A DNA stretch of 64,000 nt from Roseiarcus sp963737365 (GTDB lineage: Bacteria > Pseudomonadota > Alphaproteobacteria > Rhizobiales > Beijerinckiaceae). The notes below the pieces were generated by a model that was not told the DNA's origin, ran no database searches, and was given only the letters and a program-made list of their open reading frames with translations. Where the stretch lies: positions 372,001 through 436,000 of the forward strand of contig CAVTSD010000009.1 of NCBI GenBank assembly GCA_963737365.1. The letters run 5' to 3'. The position numbers and the translations under genes are program-made. Shown piece after piece: positions 52,457 through 60,576 of this stretch. Numbering within the stretch: position 1 is the first letter of the stretch; each line of letters begins with the position of its first letter.

Positions 52457-53214
52457 GCATTCTTGTCGCGGAGAAGATCGGCAAATCGTATTCCGGCTTC
52501 CAGGCGGTCCGCGATGTGAGCTTCGCGCTCGAAGCGGGCGAGATCCTGGCGCTCATCGGGCCGAACGGCGCGGGCAAGAGCACCTGCTTCGCCATGATCG
52601 ACGGTCAGCTTGCGCCAACCACCGGACGCATCACAATCTTCGGCAGGAGCACAGCCGGCATGGCGCCCGGAGACATCTGGCGCCTTGGCGTTGGGCGAAC
52701 CTTCCAGGTCGCCGCGACTTTCGCCTCGATGACGGTCGCGGAGAATGTTCAAATGGCGCTGCTCTCTTGCCATTCGAGCCGCTGGCCGTCGCTCCGTTGG
52801 GCGGCGCGCTACCACGTCGCGGAGGCGGAGCGCCTGCTCGATCTCGTTGGCATGGCCGATCAGGCGCAACGCAGCTGCGGCGAACTTGCCTATGGCGACC
52901 TCAAGCGGCTCGAGTTCGCGATCGCGCTCGCGAATAACCCGAAGTTGCTCTTGATGGACGAGCCGGCAGCCGGCATGGCTCCGCCGGAGCGCCATGCGCT
53001 GATGGGCCTTACGGCTCGCATCGCCCGCGAACGCACGATCGGCGTTCTCTTCACCGAGCACGATATGGATGTCGTGTTCGGTCACGCCGACCGAGTGCTC
53101 GTGCTCAACCGGGGGACGCTGATCGCGGAGGGCGCGCCCGCGGCGGTGCGCGCCAACGCCGAGGTTCAGGCAGTTTATCTCGGCGCAGGCTCGCTCTATG
53201 GAGCCGATCATTGA
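52453..53214 (+). CDS. LivG-type ABC ATPase
   Basis: A 253-residue ATPase: Walker A IGPNGAGKST, the LivG-type GVGRTFQVAATFASMTVAENV, a signature region ELAYGDLKRLEFAIALA (YGDLK rather than LSGGQ, usual for LivG), Walker B LLLMDEPAAGMAP and switch TEHDMDVVF. The ATG at 52453 overlaps the permease stop, and the TGA overlaps the TTG start of the LivF-type gene (TTGA). A longer in-frame reading from 52099 is an artefact. Confidence 0.93.
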   Translation: MSILVAEKIGKSYSGFQAVRDVSFALEAGEILALIGPNGAGKSTCFAMIDGQLAPTTGRITIFGRSTAGMAPGDIWRLGVGRTFQVAATFASMTVAENVQMALLSCHSSRWPSLRWAARYHVAEAERLLDLVGMADQAQRSCGELAYGDLKRLEFAIALANNPKLLLMDEPAAGMAPPERHALMGLTARIARERTIGVLFTEHDMDVVFGHADRVLVLNRGTLIAEGAPAAVRANAEVQAVYLGAGSLYGADH

Positions 53215-53921
53215 GCGCAGCCAAGCTCTCGGTCGCAGGATTGGACGCGGCCTACGGCCGAGCTCAGGTGCTGTTCGACGTCTCGTTAGAGGTTGCCGCG
53301 GGCGAAGCGGTCGCGCTGCTTGGCCGCAACGGCGCGGGCAAGTCGACGACGTTCCGCGCCATCCTGGGGCTTATGGCTCGGCGCAGCGGTACGATCGTCT
53401 TTGATGGCGAGGACATTTCGAAGCGTCCGGCTTACGAGATCGTTCGGCGCGGGCTTGGCTATGTGCCGGAGGACCGTCGCATCTTCTCCGATCTGACTGT
53501 CGATGAAAATCTGCAGGTCGGCCGACAGCCACCGCGCGCGAACGCTCCCAGCTGGACGCCGGAGCGGCTCTTCGCCATCTTTCCGAACTTGCGCGAGCTG
53601 CGACGACGCGCTGGCGCGCGCATGTCGGGCGGCGAGCAGCAGATGCTCACCATTGCGCGCACGCTCATGGGCAATCCCTCGCTTCTCATGCTCGACGAAC
53701 CGTCCGAAGGCCTTGCGCCGCGCATCGTCGAGCAGATGGTCGAGGCTCTTCGCGAAATGAAGCGCGAGGGTCTCAGCGTTTTTGTCAGCGAACAGAATCT
53801 CGCCTTCGCTCGCCTCGTCGCCGAGCGCGTCTATGTCATCGAGAAAGGGGCCATCCGCTTTGGCGGAACGATGGCTGAATTCGACGCCCGGCCGGACGTG
53901 CGCGCCCATCTCGCGGTTTGA
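53211..53921 (+). CDS. LivF-type ABC ATPase
   Basis: A 236-residue ATPase: Walker A LGRNGAGKST, the LivF-type GLGYVPEDRRIFSDLTVDENL, signature MSGGEQQMLTIARTLMG, Walker B LLMLDEPSEGLAPRI and switch SEQNLAFAR. The start codon is TTG at 53211 overlapping the previous TGA. It is the last gene of the four-gene importer and is followed after 43 bases by the MarR gene. Confidence 0.92.
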   Translation: MSAAKLSVAGLDAAYGRAQVLFDVSLEVAAGEAVALLGRNGAGKSTTFRAILGLMARRSGTIVFDGEDISKRPAYEIVRRGLGYVPEDRRIFSDLTVDENLQVGRQPPRANAPSWTPERLFAIFPNLRELRRRAGARMSGGEQQMLTIARTLMGNPSLLMLDEPSEGLAPRIVEQMVEALREMKREGLSVFVSEQNLAFARLVAERVYVIEKGAIRFGGTMAEFDARPDVRAHLAV

Positions 53922-53964
53922 GCGTGGTGGCGACGCCGCGGTCGCTGTGGTACTCGATGAGCCA

Positions 53965-54414
53965 ATGAGGAGCCCCGCCATTCAAGGCCGCCGCGACCGG
54001 GAGGAGCCCTACGTCCTCGATGAACAGGTCGGCTTCGCGCTGCGTCAGGCGCAGCAGCGTCACACCACGATTTTTGCCGCCAAGATGATCGAGGACCTGA
54101 CACCGACCCAGTGGGCCGCGCTCGCCAAACTGAAGGAAGTCGGCGATTGCTCGCAGAATCATCTAGGTCGCCTGACCGCGATGGACGCCGCAACGATCAA
54201 GGGGGTCATCGATCGCCTGACAGCGCGCGGCTTCACCGCGATCCGTCCAGATCCGCACGACGGTCGCCGTATCCTTGTCGCGCTGACGCCAACCGGTTCC
54301 GATCTCTACGATCGCGCCGCGCCGATCGCCGCGCTGATCACGAACGAAACGCTCCGGCCGCTGGACACGGACGAGCGTTCGACGCTGGTCGCTTTGTTGC
54401 GGCGGCTGGCCTGA
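53965..54414 (+). CDS. MarR family transcriptional regulator
   Basis: A 149-residue winged-helix regulator. The core is DLTPTQWAALAKLKEVGDCSQNHLGRLTAMDAATIKGVIDRLTARGF with the wing DPHDGRRILVALTPTG, typical of MarR proteins that repress aromatic-catabolism operons until the substrate is bound. The ATG at 53965 gives the domain with a normal N-terminal helix (YVLDEQVGFALRQAQQRH). It is the likely owner of the GTTTGTRYGCAAAY sites; that link is inference. Confidence 0.9.
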   Translation: MRSPAIQGRRDREEPYVLDEQVGFALRQAQQRHTTIFAAKMIEDLTPTQWAALAKLKEVGDCSQNHLGRLTAMDAATIKGVIDRLTARGFTAIRPDPHDGRRILVALTPTGSDLYDRAAPIAALITNETLRPLDTDERSTLVALLRRLA

Positions 54415-54479
54415 CCCGTGGACGGTGAGGACGATAATACAGTTAAGTGACAATCAGCCCAAACACTCCCATTCTTGGA

Positions 54480-54544
54480 CGGAACTAAAAAGGGTCGTAA
54501 GGCACTGACAATATTAAGGGCGCGGAACTAAAAGGGCGGTTAAG
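54480..54544. repeat. pair of direct repeats GGAACTAAAA(A)GGG downstream of marR
   Basis: CGGAACTAAAAAGGGTCGTAAG (two bases shown in parts: CGGAACTAAAA then AGGGTCGTAAG, from 54480) and CGGAACTAAAA then GGGCGGTTAAG (from 54523) are near-identical copies 43 bases apart. They are AT-richer than the flanks and fall between convergent genes. They could be the relic of an insertion-sequence end or an imperfect processing site. No transposase is visible. Confidence 0.5.
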
Positions 54545-54633
54545 TCAAAGGGGGCGGCGTCAATGGGGGCTCTTCCCAATACAACCCCGTTCCGGCCCAC
54601 TGGAGCCGGTCACCCCTGTCAGAGCGCTATGGT

Positions 54634-55830
54634 CTAAGCGACCACCGTGGGCGCTTTTTCCGCGGGCGGCGTGTTGCGGCTGCGATGAGAACGGACAACG
54701 CCGTCGATGACCGTCATGCCGACGCCTGGCAGGTCTCCGAGCCGCACGCTCTCAAGGAGCGTCTTGCCTGCCGAATGCTGGGCGCGATCCATGAAGACGA
54801 AATCGGCGGCGCGTCCGACCTCGATAAGCCCGCAATCGAGCGAGCGCATGCGCGCGGTGTTGCCGGTCGCAAAGCAGAAGGCGACTTCCGCGGGGACGTC
54901 GCCGAGAGAAGCGAGCAGCGTGACCATGCGAAGGATGCCAAGGGGCTGAACCCCCGAGCCGGCCGGGGCGTCGGTGCCCAGGATGACGCGGTTCAATTCG
55001 CGGCGCTCCTTGGCTGCGCGCAAGGTGAACAGCGCCGCGCGTTCGTTGCCATTGTGCACGAGTTCGAGACCGCGTTTGCAGCCTTCGCACAGGCAAAGAA
55101 TCTGATCGTCGGGCAGCGCTGTGTGGCCGCCGTTGATGTGGCCGATCACGTCGGTGTCCGCCTCGAGCACGATGTCCTTGTCGATGAGCCCGGAACCTGG
55201 GATTGATGGGCCGCCGGTATAAATCGTGCTGTTGAGCCCATATTTTCGCGCCCAAACGACCATCTTGCGCGCCGTCGGCCCATCCTTGACGCCGCCCAGT
55301 CCGACTTCACCGAGGAAGCGAACGCCAGCGGAGGCAAGCTCCTCAAAATCATGCTCCTCCATCCCTGGCTCGATCACCGGCGCCCCCGCGTGCACCTTCA
55401 CGCCGCTTGCGCGAAAGTTCGAAAAGCAGCGCTGCGCGGTGATCGCCATCGCCTTCAGCCCGACGATGTCGCGCGGGCGACCGGGCGTGTGAACTTCGCC
55501 AGCGGACACCATCGTGGTGACGCCGCCGTGCAGGCAGGAATCGATCCAGTTGAGCTGGCTCTGTCTCGGCGTCCAATCGCCGGCAACCGGATGGACGTGG
55601 CTGTCGATCAAGCCGGGCGCGACCGCCACGCCAAGAGCATCGATCGTCGTCGTCGCGCCCGAAACGTCGACGTCTGCGGCGCGCCCGATCGCAGTGATGC
55701 GGCCGTCGACCGCGACGATCGTATCCGCGTCGAGAATTGGTCTTTCGAGATCGCCGCTCAGCATTAGTCCGACGTTCTTGATCGCCAGCTTCGTCGGCGC
55801 GCCAGAGGCGGTCGGTTCGTCGTGGGCCAT
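54634..55830 (-). CDS. ena: enamidase (amidohydrolase superfamily)
   Basis: A 398-residue metal-dependent amidohydrolase matching enamidase, the bifunctional enzyme that hydrolyses 1,4,5,6-tetrahydro-6-oxonicotinate to ammonia and 2-formylglutarate. It has the HxH pair His78/His80 in GLIDSHVHPV, a likely bridging acid Glu175 in FLGEVGLGG, candidate His231 and His236 in GHINGGHTALP and the catalytic Asp287 in VILGTDAPAGSG. N- and C-terminal strands form the urease-like small domain. It is transcribed toward the marR gene, with the shared palindrome just upstream. The assignment depends on family resemblance plus the adjacent hydroxylase and reductase genes. Confidence 0.88.
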   Translation of the reverse strand: MAHDEPTASGAPTKLAIKNVGLMLSGDLERPILDADTIVAVDGRITAIGRAADVDVSGATTTIDALGVAVAPGLIDSHVHPVAGDWTPRQSQLNWIDSCLHGGVTTMVSAGEVHTPGRPRDIVGLKAMAITAQRCFSNFRASGVKVHAGAPVIEPGMEEHDFEELASAGVRFLGEVGLGGVKDGPTARKMVVWARKYGLNSTIYTGGPSIPGSGLIDKDIVLEADTDVIGHINGGHTALPDDQILCLCEGCKRGLELVHNGNERAALFTLRAAKERRELNRVILGTDAPAGSGVQPLGILRMVTLLASLGDVPAEVAFCFATGNTARMRSLDCGLIEVGRAADFVFMDRAQHSAGKTLLESVRLGDLPGVGMTVIDGVVRSHRSRNTPPAEKAPTVVA

Positions 55831-55882
55831 GGGAAATCTCGCCTCGCGCTCGTGACGATCTCTTCACTAATTCGGCGCGGTC

Positions 55883-55896
55883 GTTTGTGCGCAAAC
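55883..55896. promoter_or_regulatory. GTTTGTRYGCAAAY operator, copy 2
   Basis: GTTTGTGCGCAAAC, with inverted GTTTG/CAAAC arms, lies 53 bases upstream of the enamidase ATG. It is the same motif as at 42613-42626 (other strand). The pair marks a regulon joining the divergent transcription units. Confidence 0.65.
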
Positions 55897-56039
55897 AGTA
55901 CGGGCGGCGAACGCGCCTGACAAGCCTCGACGATCCGCGCGAGCGATCATTTTCCGATGGCCTAGACTAGACCCCTCCGCGTGCGCTCAATGCACGCAAG
56001 CAAAGTCTTTTGCGACGTCGTCGAGCATGGCCGCCATGG

Positions 56040-57314
56040 TTACTCGAACAGATTTCTCAAATGATCGTTGAGGAAGCGGCCCGACGGATCCATTCTGCGG
56101 CGAATGGCGCGGAAGTCATGGAAGCGCGGATAGAGCAACGGCATGTCTTCCGCCCGATTGAAATGCAGCTTGCCCCAATGCGGTCGGGCGCCGAACTCTC
56201 GAAGGATCGCGTCGACGTCGAGGAGATAGTTCCAATAGTCGATGCCCGGGCCGCCCGAGACCGAGATCGTCACACTCGCGCGCTGATAGTAGGGGCTCAG
56301 CATACCTGAATCGCCAGCGACAAAACGATACTCGACCGGATAGATGCAATTCGTGTGTTTGGTCATCATCAATTCGCGGATCTGCCGCAGGGCCTCTTTC
56401 CCTGTTTCGACGGGAATGGCGTATTCGAGTTCGTGGAAGTTCGGGATGTATTCGATCGGGTAAATTTCCGAACTGTAGGCGACCCGCTCGAATGTCTCCT
56501 TGTTCGCCCGAGGGGGCTCGTCGGTGACATTCATCACTTTCATCTCGCAGACGTCGTGCTCGCGGTTGACCTTGGAGACAGCGGCGACGTCAGGAAGGCA
56601 ATAGAGGTGTCGGGACTTGGCGACGGGACACCAGAAGAAACTGAAATGGCGGTTATTCGCCGCCAGCTCGTCGTGCCGTTCCATGCAGGATTCGAAATCC
56701 TCGCGCCAGAGCGTCTCCTTGAGATTGTAGGCGGAGATCGCCTGAAGTGTGATCGTCGAAATCACGCCGAGCATGCCGACGGCAATTTGCGCGGCCGACA
56801 TCGTTTCGGAGTCTCGGTCGCCGTCGATTTCGATGATGGACCCGTCTGCTTGAACCAACCGCATGCCGACCGCCTGGGACGACAGGCACCCAAGGCCAAG
56901 TCCAGTACCGTGAGTGCCGGTCGAAAGGGCGCCGGCGATGGCCTGGGTGTCGATATCCCCCTGATTGGCGAGCGACAGACCGATCTCTTTGAGCGCGCGG
57001 CCGATATCGCCGATCCTCGTACCCGCGCGGACGACCACACGCTTGCGATCGAGGTCCGCGCTGACGAGCCCCTGCATGTTTTCTAAGCTCAAGAGCAGGC
57101 CGCTGGTCGCAACCACTGGTGTGAAGGAATGCCCGGATCCGGCTACGCGGATGGCGAGATTTTGAAGCGAGGCCTCGCGCACGAGCGTGGCCAATTCCTC
57201 CTCGGAGCCGGGCTCCGCCTTATGTCGGGCGACGAAGGATTGGTTGCCGACCCAATTGCGCCAGTGCCCGCCCGACCCAAGTTGCGGCGACGAGGTATGG
57301 TTGGCGTCGCTCAT
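56040..57314 (-). CDS. FAD-linked oxidoreductase of the aldonolactone oxidase family
   Basis: A 424-residue VAO-family flavoprotein. The N-terminal FAD domain has VAGSGHSFTPVVAT, in which the His of GSGHSF may carry covalent FAD, as in aldonolactone oxidases. GALSTGTHGTGLGLG is the second FAD loop. The C-terminal ALO domain ends with ARPHWGKLHFN, the HWGK motif of gulono-, galactono- and arabinono-lactone oxidases. The likely reaction is oxidation of a sugar lactone or alcohol with O2 or a dye-like acceptor. It lies 14 bases from the Gfo/Idh gene, same strand. Confidence 0.88.
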   Translation of the reverse strand: MSDANHTSSPQLGSGGHWRNWVGNQSFVARHKAEPGSEEELATLVREASLQNLAIRVAGSGHSFTPVVATSGLLLSLENMQGLVSADLDRKRVVVRAGTRIGDIGRALKEIGLSLANQGDIDTQAIAGALSTGTHGTGLGLGCLSSQAVGMRLVQADGSIIEIDGDRDSETMSAAQIAVGMLGVISTITLQAISAYNLKETLWREDFESCMERHDELAANNRHFSFFWCPVAKSRHLYCLPDVAAVSKVNREHDVCEMKVMNVTDEPPRANKETFERVAYSSEIYPIEYIPNFHELEYAIPVETGKEALRQIRELMMTKHTNCIYPVEYRFVAGDSGMLSPYYQRASVTISVSGGPGIDYWNYLLDVDAILREFGARPHWGKLHFNRAEDMPLLYPRFHDFRAIRRRMDPSGRFLNDHLRNLFE

Positions 57315-57328
57315 CTCGGCGCTTCCAT

Positions 57329-58420
57329 CTACTGGGCAAGCTCGATCGCTCGTCCTTCGGTGATGCTCTGCTCAGCGGCCAAGACAATCCTGAGGCTGTT
57401 GACAGCCGCGTCCATGGACTCGGAGAGATCGAGATCTTCGCTGATCGCCTGAAGAAAGAAAGCCTGCTCACGATCACAGAGGTCTTGATGGCTCGGCTCG
57501 TCCTCCGTTGAAATAAAATCGTCTCGTTTCACGAAGTTCTTGTCCGATCCCACCGCCGCATGGTGGTGTTGAATGAGGTCGGTCTTTGTGTGCCGGTCGA
57601 TGTCCGCTGAGTCAGAAACGTCGCTCAATTTGTCTTTTCCCTCTGAGTGAGCTGGAACCAATGAGACGGCGCCCCGTGGGCCAACGACGTCCTTCACGAA
57701 GAACGCAACTTCGCTCATCATCGGGCCCCAGCCTGCCTCGTACCAGCCCACGGAGCCATCATCGAAAGTCACATGAAGATGACCATAGTTCTGCTTCTCC
57801 GCCTCCGCCCACAGTTTGACTCCGATGCCGTGGACGCGCACGGGCTTCGCGCCGGTTAGCTGGCACATCACGTCGACGTAGTGGACGCCGCAGTCCACAA
57901 TGGGAATCAGCGAGTCGATGAGAGTCTTGTGCCACTCCCAGGCCTTGCCGCTGCTCTGCTGGTTGAGGTTGAGCCGCATGACGAGCGGTTTGCCAAGCGT
58001 TTTGCCAAGTTCGATGAACTTCACCCAGCTCGGATGGACCCGCAGAATGTAGCCCAGCACCAGTTTTCTCTTCGTCGCCCTCGCGGTCGCGACCACTTTC
58101 TCGGCGTCCTCAAGGTTTGTCGCGATCGGTTTCTCCAGGAACACGTGGGAGCCCGATTCCATCGCCTTGATCGCATATTCGGCGTGCGTATTGGGCCACG
58201 TGTTGATCGATACGGCGTCCGGCTTGGTTGCCGCCAGCGCTTCGTCAAAATCCTCAAAGAGCGGGTAGCCCCTCAATTCCTCCGGAAGAGGCTTCGACTT
58301 GATCGAGCGGCTCATTAGGCCAACGATCTCGAAGCCTGGATTGCGGTGGTAGGCGCTCGCGTGCGACCGGCCCATGTTGCCCAAGCCGACCACCAGAACC
58401 TTAACGTGCGCCATCGTCAC
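57329..58420 (-). CDS. Gfo/Idh/MocA family oxidoreductase
   Basis: A 363-residue NAD(P)-dependent dehydrogenase. The N-terminal Rossmann motif is VLVVGLGNMGRSHASAYH, then the family-defining EKPIATNLEDAEKVV with the catalytic Lys. The C-terminal substrate domain includes VDCGVHYVDVMCQL with the usual His. Substrates of this family are sugars, inositols or sugar acids. It is linked to the lactone oxidase and an importer, so they probably act on one compound. Confidence 0.9.
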   Translation of the reverse strand: MTMAHVKVLVVGLGNMGRSHASAYHRNPGFEIVGLMSRSIKSKPLPEELRGYPLFEDFDEALAATKPDAVSINTWPNTHAEYAIKAMESGSHVFLEKPIATNLEDAEKVVATARATKRKLVLGYILRVHPSWVKFIELGKTLGKPLVMRLNLNQQSSGKAWEWHKTLIDSLIPIVDCGVHYVDVMCQLTGAKPVRVHGIGVKLWAEAEKQNYGHLHVTFDDGSVGWYEAGWGPMMSEVAFFVKDVVGPRGAVSLVPAHSEGKDKLSDVSDSADIDRHTKTDLIQHHHAAVGSDKNFVKRDDFISTEDEPSHQDLCDREQAFFLQAISEDLDLSESMDAAVNSLRIVLAAEQSITEGRAIELAQ

Positions 58421-58473
58421 TCCCTCACGCAGTTCGTCGTTGACGAGGCGGCGCGCTGCCGCCCGGGTTCGGT

Positions 58474-59667
58474 TTATCGATTGGCGGGCACGGCCTGATC
58501 GAAGAGATGCGCCTTGATATTATCAAGGTCGAGCTCGGCGAACGGTTGCGACAGTTTGTAGTTGGCTGCGTCAGCCTTGACCTTGGCGCGATCGAATGTG
58601 TTGGCGCCGGCGATCAGGACGTTGGTGCAGACGTCCTCCGCCTTCACCGGCTTCGTGATCTGCTTAAGCTGATAAATCTTGTCGAAGAACAGCTGCCAAG
58701 CCTGCATGTTGTGGTCGCCCCAGCCGGCGCGCTTCGACATGTCGCCGCGGAACACGTTCGTCTGCTGAAGGCACGAAGTCGTCCCGAGCTTCGGCCCAAG
58801 ATTGCTGGCCAGAGATGGGAATTGCGCGAAGACCGCTTCGACCGCTGCGCGCGGGTTCTCGTAACCGAATTCGAGGCCCATCGCCCAGCCGCGCAGATAT
58901 TTTTCGAGGAAAGCCTTCCTGTCGGGATCATCGAGATCCGCGGCGCGGACCACGAATGTGTTGGCGAACAAGGGCGACTTCTGAACGCCGAGCCAATACT
59001 CGAAGTCGAGGCCTTTGCCGATCCATTCCGCCCGCAAACCTTCCCATGAGAGTGCAGCGTCTCCCTGACCGGCCTTGAGCGCAGTCGCCCAGGTCGGCCA
59101 GCCGGCTTCCACATATTTGACCTTCGAGACGTCGACGCCCTGCACGAACAGCATCGGATCGACGATCGCCTGCCACGCCGCCGAGCCGAGAAGGACAGTT
59201 TTGCCCTCGATCTTCTTGAGATCATTGAACCCCTCGCCGGGGCGAAACGCCAGGCTGAATGTGTCGAGGGCGCCCATGTGGAAGACCGATTTGAGCTTCA
59301 TGCCGTTCTGCAGGGCGAATGAAAAGACGCCCGGGGACGGAAAGCCCATATCCGCCTGTCCGACATCGACGAACTTTACCGTCGCGGTGCCGTCTGAGGG
59401 CCCAGGCTGCATCTCCGTCTTGACGCCGAGCCCGTCGAAATAGCCCATCTTTTTCGCCGACCAATAGGGGAAGTCGTCCAGCACTTCGAGGGTTCCGCGA
59501 GGCGAGATCCAAGTGAACTGGGAATAAAGATCGGCCGAGGCCCTTTGCGCACCTCCGATGATGCTCGCTGTGACGCCGCCGCTTGCCGAGACCTGTAGGA
59601 ATGTGCGGCGGCTCATATTCGGCGAGAGATGATGCCTGCGAGCGTTGCCAATTTCGTTGTCGTTCAT
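58474..59667 (-). CDS. ABC transporter substrate-binding protein, NMT1-like, Tat-exported
   Basis: A 397-residue binding protein with a twin-arginine leader MSRRTFLQVSASGGVTASIIGG and the NMT1/SsuA-like core: FPYWSAKKMGYFDGLGVKTEM near the start and KIEGKTVLLGSAAWQAI as the hinge. It belongs to the nitrate/sulfonate/hydroxymethylpyrimidine-binding group. With the permease and ATPase downstream it makes a complete importer; the cargo is unknown. Confidence 0.88.
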   Translation of the reverse strand: MNDNEIGNARRHHLSPNMSRRTFLQVSASGGVTASIIGGAQRASADLYSQFTWISPRGTLEVLDDFPYWSAKKMGYFDGLGVKTEMQPGPSDGTATVKFVDVGQADMGFPSPGVFSFALQNGMKLKSVFHMGALDTFSLAFRPGEGFNDLKKIEGKTVLLGSAAWQAIVDPMLFVQGVDVSKVKYVEAGWPTWATALKAGQGDAALSWEGLRAEWIGKGLDFEYWLGVQKSPLFANTFVVRAADLDDPDRKAFLEKYLRGWAMGLEFGYENPRAAVEAVFAQFPSLASNLGPKLGTTSCLQQTNVFRGDMSKRAGWGDHNMQAWQLFFDKIYQLKQITKPVKAEDVCTNVLIAGANTFDRAKVKADAANYKLSQPFAELDLDNIKAHLFDQAVPANR

Positions 59668-59706
59668 TTCACGCCTCCACTGCCTGGAATTCTGATTTGT
59701 TTCGGC

Positions 59707-60570
59707 TCACGCTTCCCAGCTGGCAAAGCGCTTCGCCAGAAGAAAGAAGAGCACGTAGATGAGGATGCCGAGGATCGAGAGGATCAGGATTACGGCGAAG
59801 AATTGCGGCATCTGGATCATTGACGAATAGGACGTCAGGCGATTGCCAAGGCCGAAGCCCCCGCCGACCATCTCCGCGCCGACGGCGGTCAGCAGGCCGA
59901 AAATCGAACCGACCATCAGGCCGACAAAGATCATCGGTAGCGCCATGGGCGCTCGTATCTTCCAGAAGACTTGCAAAGTCGACGCGCCATAGGAATGCGC
60001 GAGCGCCAGCTTGCCGCGATCGACGCGGCGGAAGCCCGTCGCCGCATTGATCATCACCATCGGCCCCGACGCGAGCGCCACCGCAATGATGCGTGGGGTG
60101 TAGCCGAAGCCGAAACGCAGGATGAGTAGCGGGACGAGGGCCAGCATCGGCGTCGTGACGAGGACCAGGATGTAAGGCGTGACAACCTTCTCGACGAAAG
60201 GGAATTGCGTGACCACCGCCGCCAGCACGAGACCTACCGCGGAGCCAATCGCGAACCCGCTGAAAAGCTCGACCAGCGTGTATCCAAGATGCGGAGCAAT
60301 GAGCGGAAAATCCGTGATCAGCGCCTTCCCAATTTCGGTCGGCAACGGAAAGACATATTGAGGCACCTTGAACGCGATCAGCGAGGCCTGCGTCCCACCG
60401 ATGATGACGATCGCGACCAGGATGATTGCTAGAATCTCGCGAACGGATTTTGCGCCGGAACCTCCGGCGAGCGCCGACGAGACACCCGCCACTCCGACCT
60501 CGGCGCCTGCGGTGGGACCGGCCTTAAAATCGGGTATCGCGTCGAGATTCTGCACTGTCCTGTCTCTCAC
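59707..60570 (-). CDS. ABC transporter permease of the nitrate/sulfonate/taurine group
   Basis: A 287-residue permease. After an N-terminal tail of about 45 residues, helices start at AIILVAIVIIGGTQASLIAF. The EAA-like coupling loop is KLALAHSYGASTLQVFWKIRAPMALPMI. It lies between the binding-protein and ATPase genes (short gaps), part of the minus-strand operon that starts with the ATPase at 61377. Confidence 0.9.
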   Translation of the reverse strand: MRDRTVQNLDAIPDFKAGPTAGAEVGVAGVSSALAGGSGAKSVREILAIILVAIVIIGGTQASLIAFKVPQYVFPLPTEIGKALITDFPLIAPHLGYTLVELFSGFAIGSAVGLVLAAVVTQFPFVEKVVTPYILVLVTTPMLALVPLLILRFGFGYTPRIIAVALASGPMVMINAATGFRRVDRGKLALAHSYGASTLQVFWKIRAPMALPMIFVGLMVGSIFGLLTAVGAEMVGGGFGLGNRLTSYSSMIQMPQFFAVILILSILGILIYVLFFLLAKRFASWEA

Positions 60571-60576
60571 GGCGGG

